Source: Lunularia cruciata (lineage: Eukaryota; Streptophyta; Marchantiopsida; Lunulariales; Lunulariaceae). From it: a stretch of DNA of 64,000 nt. Numbering within the stretch: position 1 is the first letter of the stretch; each line of letters starts with the position of its first letter. The notes beneath the pieces are model-generated. The model saw only the letters and a program-made list of their open reading frames with translations. It was not told the DNA's origin and ran no database searches. The DNA lies in contig OX419756.1 in assembly GCA_948567375.1 (NCBI GenBank), forward strand, positions 54,972,552 through 55,036,551. The letters run 5' to 3'. Of the stretch, positions 58,078 to 64,000 are shown piece after piece. Both the position numbers and the translations under genes were made by a program.

Positions 58078-59059
58078 GTATAGTGATCAATAATGGTATG
58101 GACTAAATATTAGTAAAATTGGATATCATCATCCTGTTAGTTATTTCACATGTATATTCCATATAGGTCTAATATTATCTTTATACATTACATTTTCTCA
58201 TATGAATCTAATGTAGATCAGAATAGTTATTTATCTTTTTTCTACATCATTATGGTTAGTTGTCTCACATGTATATTCCAAATGGTCCTAACAGTGTCTT
58301 TGTACATTTTCCATACTAATCTAACGTAAATCAGAATAGTTAGGGCATATTTTCTACATCAGTTTGGTGCAATCTCGGATGTCAAAAATTTGGATTTGGT
58401 TATCTATTTCATATATGCATCCCAATCTAGGTGCGTCTATATCTCAAAGAGGTAAAGAATTCAAGGTATATGTAATATGATTATCACATGTCATTCTAGA
58501 CCGCCCTCGAAGCTAAAGCAAAACCATAACTAACACAAAGAGAATGATAACAACATAAGATGCTCTCTGGTCTAACTCTCTGCACTTCAAAACCAAACCT
58601 TGTAGTACACTTCACATGAGTAAATGCTATTTCTTTAAATCTAAAACTAACAATATTCATAACTTCTTCTTTCTGTCGACTAAGTAGGACATGGTAAAAA
58701 GTCCAAAATATTAGAAGCGAAGGAACTAGACACATCTCATATATTAGAACTGTCTCATAAAGCCTGTAAGGTGTATACACTCATAACTTCTTGAACAATT
58801 CTCTTTAGCCTTTAATTCGAGGAGCGATAAAATCATTTCCAAAATGGAAATGATAATTTACTTGCTACAAATACTCTGAACTACTCTAAGTATATTTGTC
58901 TTCGCACTCAAGCTCTCTCTTCTCTCCAATCCGGCCACTATTTGACTTGTGTTTTCCAAAAAAATTCAGAAGTAATAAAAGCTGAACAAACATCCAAGCA
59001 TATGTGTCTTTAACATCTCTCAAATATACTAGAGTGAAAGGAATATACTAGAGCGACCA
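58075..59059. other. Intergenic region without a supported gene
   Basis: It contains two partly similar segments near 58125-58220 and 58250-58345 (both with TCTCACATGTATATTCCA or TTTCACATGTATATTCCA, then TAATCTAACGTAAATCAGAATAG or a close variant), so a short diverged duplication is present. An open frame on the minus strand at 58496-58780 lacks an ATG start and family features. Confidence 0.45.
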
Positions 59060-59194
59060 CGGAGAACACATGAAGGATTGAAGGACGGGAAGACCCATCA
59101 TCGTACAAAGGAAAGACAAAATAGGTAAAATGGAGTTAGGTCCCCATGGTATCAATATGAGAAATTTACACAATCAGGCCTAAAAGATCCCAGT
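59060..59194. repeat. Dispersed repeat, copy 2 (related to 22110-22400)
   Basis: ACACATGAAGGATTGAAGGACGGGAAGACCC and following text match the head of the copy at 22110. The match continues into the first unit of the adjacent 217-bp tandem repeat. Confidence 0.6.
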
Positions 59195-59845
59195 TATACA
59201 AGTTGCAAAGTCTATAAACTACTGTAACATTCTATAAAGCATTACCTAGTGTGATTGTTCTCTTATGGATTGTACCCGCCAATGCTTTATGTAGAGCAAT
59301 GGATACGGAGTGTCTCAAGCATGGGAGACTTACCATAGTACATGTGAAGCTTCTAGCTCTATATATCCACTCAACTGTAAATGAATTTCTTTCTAGCACA
59401 CCTTTCCAAGATATACAAGTTGCAAAGTCTATAAACTACTGTAACATTCTATAAAGCATTACCTAGTGTGATTGTTCTCTTATGGATTGTACCCGCCAAT
59501 GCTTTATGTAGAGCAATGGATACGGAGTGTCTCAAGCATGGGAGACTTACCATAGTACATGTGAAGCTTCTAGCTCTATATATCCACTCAACTGTAAATG
59601 AATTTCTTTCTAGCACACCTTTCCAAGATATACAAGTTGCAAAGTCTATAAACTACTGTAACATTCTATAAAGCATTACCTAGTGTGATTGTTCTCTTAT
59701 GGATTGTACCCGCCAATGCTTTATGTAGAGCAATGGATACGGAGTGTCTCAAGCATGGAAGACTTACCATAGTACATGTGAAGCTTCTAGCTCTATATAT
59801 CCACTCAACTGTAAATGAATTTCTTTCTAGCACACCCTTCCAAGA
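59195..59845. repeat. 217-bp tandem repeat, three nearly identical units
   Basis: Units start at about 59195, 59412 and 59629, from TACAAGTTGCAAAGTC to TAGCACACCTTTCCAAGA. The first two are the same at every position checked by their 67-residue translations. The third differs at a few positions. Each has a TCTCTTATGGATTGTACC segment and a CTCTATATATCCAC motif. Similarity this high indicates a recent expansion. Confidence 0.95.
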
Positions 59846-60423
59846 GAGATTGAACATGTAGGCAAAATAGCACTCCTGGATAAATTAATAACCACCCTTA
59901 TCTCACATGTGAATTTGGACAGAGGAATGAAAGCACTTATAGATACCTTAACTGAACAACAAGAAATAAAACACGAACGAGAGCACGAAGCTAACAAAAC
60001 AAAGAAGACTTCATTATGGGTATCTTGAGATTATATATATGTATAAATCCGTGTAAAAATCATTTTTATTTACTAAGTTCAGACGGCGTGTAGTGGCATG
60101 ATTTTGTCTGAAATTCATTCACTGGATTTTAGGCCTAAAGACTCTTCGATATTTCACCTCGATGCCTCTTTGTGTACAATACAAGAAAACGTTATACACG
60201 TGGCTCACTGGCGTATGATGGCTTGCAAACCAAATCTGAATACTCCCTCCAATAGGTTTGCTGAAACATGCCACGCCAGCGCAGTAATCCAGCTTTGGAA
60301 GGCAAGTATTTACTTCGTACAATGTCCATGCTGTTCGCAGTTGAAATTCTGCGTAGAGCTAGATAGAAATTGTGGGCTTTGATGGTTACGCTCCCGTCCA
60401 GATTTCGTCGTGGACTGTAAGCT
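59846..60423. other. Region upstream of the proline iminopeptidase gene
   Basis: AT-rich to about 60060 and then more balanced, it presumably contains the promoter and 5' leader of the downstream gene. TATATATATG occurs near 60034. An open frame at 60098-60382 starts with ATG but shows no domain. Confidence 0.45.
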
Positions 60424-61752
60424 ATGGCTTCCACCTTATGGCAGGCAGCGGTAAAATCGTCGTGCTCATGCGCTAAACGAAGAGAAACCTGTAATGTAGC
60501 AAATCTCCGTTCAGTTCAACTGAATAATCGGAGTGATCTTCTCTTGGGTTTGAGAGAAAAGAGAAGCTTCAATTGGAGTAAGGGTGTCAAGTTCAGCGCG
60601 CCCAGAGCCTACCGACAGGACAGCAGCAGCAACAATGGCGGATCCGCGGGTGCAGCGAAGATCAAATCCACTGGGGAGTTGTACCAGAATTCCAAAGCTC
60701 ACGAGAAAGGGGAGCTGAAAGTGTCCGAATTGCATACCCTATATTATGAAGTCCATGGAAACCCTAATGGCCGACCCGTGGTGTTTTTACACGGAGGTCC
60801 GGGAGCAGGATGCAGCGAGAGACATGCGCGATTTTTCGATCCGCAGCACTACAGGATTGTGCTGTTCGACCAAAGGGGTTGCGGTAAATCCACTCCTCGA
60901 GGGTGCTTGGAAGGGAATAGCACATGGGATTTGGTGGCTGATATTGAGATTTTGAGGGAGCATCTCGGAGTGAGCAAATGGATGGTCATGGGAGGGTCAT
61001 GGGGGGTAACTCTAGCTCTTGCTTACGCTCAAAAATATCCGGAATGTGTTGCTGCGATGATTTTACGAGGAGTTTGCATGCTCCGGCAGCAAGAATTGGA
61101 TTGGCTTTACAAGCAGGGCGTGAATCTTCTGTTTCCCTTTGCCTGGAATCAATTGATATCTATCCTGGATGACACGGAGCGTGAAGATTGTGTCTCCTCG
61201 TTTTACAAGCGTTTGACGTCAGATGATAATAATGTAGCACAAACGGCAGCTCAAGAATGGTTGAGATGGGAGATGGGATTGAGCTTTTTCTCTACCTCCC
61301 AGAGTAACGTTCTGGCCTGGGACGGGAAGAATTATTCCTACGTGCCCATCGCAACAGAGGTGGAATTAGAGACGGAGAAAATTCCAATTACGTCTGCAAA
61401 ACCAACCAGCAAAGCAGCTCAGGAATCATCATCTGCTTCTTCGACTACTTCGAGCTATGTGTCTTCATCCGTGGCTCAAGCACGCTTAGAGTGTCATTAT
61501 GTTGTGAACAAGGGGTTTTTGGAGGAAAATCAACTCCTGGATGCTGTGTCTAACATGCGACATATTCCTGGGACGATTGTTCAAGGCCGATATGACTTTG
61601 TATGTCCTGTCAGTAATGCCTATGACCTTCACTGTGCCTGGCCCGAAGCTGAACTTCGTGTTGTTCCAAATGCTGGGCATTCAATGTACGAAGCTGGGAT
61701 AATCAAGGAATTAGTGAGAGCGACAGATCAATTTAAAAGGCTTCATTACTAA
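60424..61752 (+). CDS. Proline iminopeptidase (prolyl aminopeptidase), alpha/beta hydrolase, probably plastid-targeted, intronless
   Basis: It removes N-terminal proline from peptides (peptidase family S33). The 442-residue frame starts at the ATG at 60424 and is uninterrupted. Residues 1 to about 90 are Ser/Arg/Lys-rich with few acidic residues at the start, as in a plastid transit peptide; the targeting is inference. The enzyme domain begins near 95 (GELKVSELHTLYYEVHGNP). It has HGGPG at 123-127, DQRGCGKSTP at 149-158, the nucleophile elbow GGSWG at 190-194 (S192), WLRWE at 279-283, GRYD at 388-391 (D391) and GHS at 418-420 (H419), so the S-D-H triad is complete. A Ser/Thr-rich segment at about 325-352 enlarges the lid region relative to usual plant members. 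The lack of introns is unusual for plant homologues. It lies 580 bp from a triple repeat. Confidence 0.95.
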   Translation: MASTLWQAAVKSSCSCAKRRETCNVANLRSVQLNNRSDLLLGLREKRSFNWSKGVKFSAPRAYRQDSSSNNGGSAGAAKIKSTGELYQNSKAHEKGELKVSELHTLYYEVHGNPNGRPVVFLHGGPGAGCSERHARFFDPQHYRIVLFDQRGCGKSTPRGCLEGNSTWDLVADIEILREHLGVSKWMVMGGSWGVTLALAYAQKYPECVAAMILRGVCMLRQQELDWLYKQGVNLLFPFAWNQLISILDDTEREDCVSSFYKRLTSDDNNVAQTAAQEWLRWEMGLSFFSTSQSNVLAWDGKNYSYVPIATEVELETEKIPITSAKPTSKAAQESSSASSTTSSYVSSSVAQARLECHYVVNKGFLEENQLLDAVSNMRHIPGTIVQGRYDFVCPVSNAYDLHCAWPEAELRVVPNAGHSMYEAGIIKELVRATDQFKRLHY

Positions 61753-62267
61753 TGAAGCTTTCTTCATTCTACATGAATTTATTTTTGGGTCTAAAACCCT
61801 GTAAATCACAGGAGACTACACCACGCTCTATTCCTTCCTTTCGTTGGTCCCAGATCAACTAAGATCTTGACCACTACCAGTATTCTTTAGATTAGCTTGC
61901 CTGTTCTGACGTGATCAAACCAGGTCGAAAGCACGATTCTTCTAAGGGAAAACAAGCGGGACCTCCCCAAAGCTTTTACGATATGAACACAAGATCTCTT
62001 CTGATTACATATAGGTTATGTATATGATGTTCAGTACAGAAGTCAACAAATCAGATTCCTCTCTGGACGTGAGGGACATTCTTCATGCACTAAGATTAGC
62101 AGTAGTGTCAATTAGAGAAAGCACGCCTGTTTCAACCAACCTAATGTATGCGTGCCTTCACTCCAGTTGGGATCCTGTTACTTCAAAAGCCCTTTATGGT
62201 ACTCGTAGTATTTGGTCTTTGACCACCATACTTCTCTTTGTTCGTGAAGACACTCGGATGAAGCTAT

Positions 62268-62600
62268 TATGACCCTATGTACACATCCATTTTGGTCTCA
62301 TCTACCTATATCCATTTTGGTCAGTCGCTTCCTAAAGGTAAATGGTCGGCTTGAAATAGTCGACCTCCAGGAGATGGATTTCAAAAGTCTTTGTTGGAAG
62401 GGCCGAGTTGTTGCAATAAGAGGGGTATGGAATCATCTCTTCAGACTAATGACCCTAAGAAAATATCCACCTTGGTCAATCGCTGTCTAGAGGCAAACGG
62501 TCAGCTTGAAATAGTCGACCTCTGAGAGGTGGAATTCAAGAGTCTTTGTTGGAAGGGCCGAGTTGATACAATAAATGGGGGTTCCTGGAATCATCTGATT
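62268..62600. repeat. Diverged tandem duplication of about 180 bp
   Basis: ATGACCCTA...CGGCTTGAAATAGTCGACCTCC and ATGACCCTAAG...CAGCTTGAAATAGTCGACCTCT start about 180 bp apart. Both continue to TCTTTGTTGGAAGGGCCGAGTTG and GGAATCATCT. The first copy has a short internal duplication of CATCCATTTTGGTC. Confidence 0.85.
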
Positions 62601-62631
62601 GTGATGATACCATAAACAGATTGTGATGATA

Positions 62632-62663
62632 CCATAAACATCATCACAAACAGATGTTTATGG
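62632..62663. other. Perfect 11-bp inverted repeat (hairpin)
   Basis: CCATAAACATC and GATGTTTATGG are separated by 10 bases. Just upstream, a 22-bp unit (CAGATTGTGATGATACCATAAA in most positions) is present twice. This could fold into a stable stem, but its function is unknown. Confidence 0.8.
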
Positions 62664-63638
62664 AATGAAAGAGCAAAGATAGATTTTTTTCTCGTCTCTG
62701 TTAACCTCGAGAGGGCCTGCAAGAATTTACTGGTGTGGTCTTTTTATTTAGCCAATCTTATGATCCTTGAGAAATACATGTCTCTACACGAAAGTCTTGA
62801 ACCGTACCAACAGTCTTAGAGGAAGTGCGAATCCCTTCACAGTTGCATATAGAGTTCGTGGGTAGGATTTCACAACACTCCACATCACTAATGCAAAGAA
62901 GATCAGGAAGGACTTTAATCCCAACCTTTTTATATGCTAATGCTGCGGTACAATCATCAGAACAAAGATAAGACATTTTGAAGCTCGTCCCAGAGATGGT
63001 CAGTAAATGAGTCCGAAGAGAACGAAAGCTATGTCCATCATCCACCACCAATAGAGGGCAAAGTGGTAAGTGATGAATGTGGGATGTGTTCTAAGTTTGA
63101 TAATGAAAGACAAGGACAGCAAACCTCGTTAAATTGAACAGTCCAGGAACCACACTACTGAATCTAGAATCTCGATAACTCGAGAGAATCAGCAGAAAGT
63201 AGACGAACTGCAAGTCTTTGATTTGATGTGAGTTCTCGTCTGTTGAACCTTTTGTTATCAAGCACACATAATCTCATCTTATTTGCAGATTGGCGTTCAC
63301 ATCATTTAGTTGTAATGACTTATGGACCGAGTAATTTGAAAGGACACAACTTCCAACCATTCACACAGAAACTGGTCTTTGGACAATACTTCCAAGTTCA
63401 TACACCGACCGCATCCAGCAATCTGCGCCGTACTACCATTTGTGTCAAGCAACTTCAGTGAACAACAGACCATCACGAAGGATCAACGAAATGTTCAAAC
63501 CACTTGAAAGAGATGAAAAAGGTCGCTGCTTAGGGACTCCCATTCAAAGCAGAAATGCCTGCTGAGAAGACAATAGTGTACAAGTTCTCATGTGCCCCAA
63601 CAATGTGTTGGTTCTTTTTTAAACTTACGACGATATAT

Positions 63639-64000
63639 CTAACTGGCAAGCTTGAATGCATCAATGAAAAGACCGTATGTGAGGCCCATCTTGAAATTGT
63701 TTAAAAGAGCTACGGTGAAGGTTACCTTTTCTCGAGTGTAATAGAACCTGGTTACATACTCCGCAAACAAAACACACAAGGCAGCTGCAACGACGTCATT
63801 AACTCCAAGAGCACCAAACGACAGTGATATAGTCTGGGCCACATAGAAACCACCCAACAGTGAAATTCCACCGTAAAGTGCTCTCCGAAACGGACTCTTG
63901 AAGTAAGCCCTGGAAAGCTTAGGAATGGCTCGTATAACATCTACCAAGCGTCTAGGAGGTCGCCCTGCACCTTGTAAAGCTCTCACAGAAAGCCCGCGTC
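63639..64000 (-). CDS. Ycf20-like protein (DUF565), C-terminal part, cut by the window end
   Basis: Ycf20 proteins are encoded in plastid genomes of algae and in the nucleus of plants. An Arabidopsis member affects non-photochemical quenching. About 120 residues are visible and the frame stays open to the window edge, so the true start and any transit peptide lie outside. The visible part has a basic stretch (RPPRRLVDVIRAIPKLSRA), a hydrophobic segment (YGGISLLGGFYVAQTISLSF) and a second one (VNDVVAAALCVLFAEYVTRF). The family-typical ending is NNFKMGLTYGLFIDAFKLAS. Two membrane segments are therefore likely. Whether an intron lies just upstream cannot be seen. Confidence 0.85.
   Translation of the reverse strand, partial: RGLSVRALQGAGRPPRRLVDVIRAIPKLSRAYFKSPFRRALYGGISLLGGFYVAQTISLSFGALGVNDVVAAALCVLFAEYVTRFYYTREKVTFTVALLNNFKMGLTYGLFIDAFKLAS

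Larger units (their letters stand above)
61753..63638. other. Intergenic region between the iminopeptidase and Ycf20-like genes
   Basis: The first few hundred bases should hold the 3' untranslated region of the plus-strand gene. A diverged tandem duplication lies at 62268-62600 and a hairpin at 62632-62663. An open frame on the minus strand at 62758-63051 lacks an ATG start. No other gene is supported. Confidence 0.5.

Noticed and set aside
58496-58780. A 94-residue minus-strand frame with a hydrophobic stretch
   Set aside because: It begins at GTG in AT-rich non-genic DNA, with no ATG start and no family.
59251-59671. Two identical 67-residue plus-strand frames, as if a duplicated small gene
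   Set aside because: They lie inside the 217-bp tandem repeat, and the identity comes from the recent repeat. A third, reversed frame in the same units shows there is no clear coding strand.
60098-60382. A 94-residue frame upstream of the iminopeptidase gene
   Set aside because: It has an ATG but no domain, and opposite-strand frames overlap it. It is more likely the 5' region of the gene.
1-64000. tRNA, rRNA or other structured RNA genes
   Set aside because: No cloverleaf-type or rRNA sequence was recognised. The tRNA-like matches are only retroelement primer-binding sites.

Overview
The window looks like nuclear DNA of a land plant. Three findings support this: a plastid-type Ycf20 (DUF565) protein at the right edge, a proline iminopeptidase with a plastid-like N-terminal extension, and a dense nest of plant-type Ty3/gypsy and Ty1/copia LTR retrotransposons. 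The lineage cannot be fixed from sequence alone. Intron-free host genes and a bacterial/fungal-type PrpF gene would fit a non-seed plant, but that is inference. Only three host genes are well supported: a PrpF-family isomerase (18769-20151, minus), a proline iminopeptidase (60424-61752, plus) and the 3' part of a Ycf20-like gene (63639 to the window end, minus). They are not an operon and share no obvious pathway.

Layout. 1-1132 is the end of a family here called F1. 1133-3560 (P) and 3561-7680 plus 14008 onward (Q) are decayed plus-strand gypsy elements. Q is interrupted by a structurally complete chromovirus (Z, 7686-14002, minus strand), with two LTRs, a primer-binding site, a 5-bp target duplication and a chromodomain. 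15060-17640 is a decayed Ty1/copia element. 17808-22400 is a gene island with PrpF. 24394-55201 is a roughly 30-kb nest whose outermost layer (X) is a minus-strand gypsy element with an integrase that ends in a PHD-type zinc finger. Inserted in X are F1 solo LTRs (one inside another, inside the RT gene), a tandem F1 array (31218-41906) in which two internal regions share one LTR, and a repeat-rich block (about 44860-53300). That block carries a 131-bp satellite, itself split by a 3,759-bp TG...CA element (46332-50090) flanked by AGAAT duplications. The element encodes a basic/acidic coiled-coil protein but has no pol and no visible LTRs. 55202-59060 is AT-rich with no gene. 59195-59845 is a nearly perfect triple repeat of 217 bp upstream of the iminopeptidase gene.

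The transposons show the order of events. X is oldest in the nest. F1 copies entered it and then entered each other, and the TG...CA element entered the satellite after the satellite had expanded. Almost every retroelement gene has stops or frameshifts. The most interesting points are the PHD-tailed integrase, the LTR-less coiled-coil element, the F1 zinc-knuckle gene upstream of gag together with its apparent 4-bp target duplications, and the PrpF gene in a plant setting. All distances, repeat units and motifs were read by eye from the sequence; no similarity search was run.
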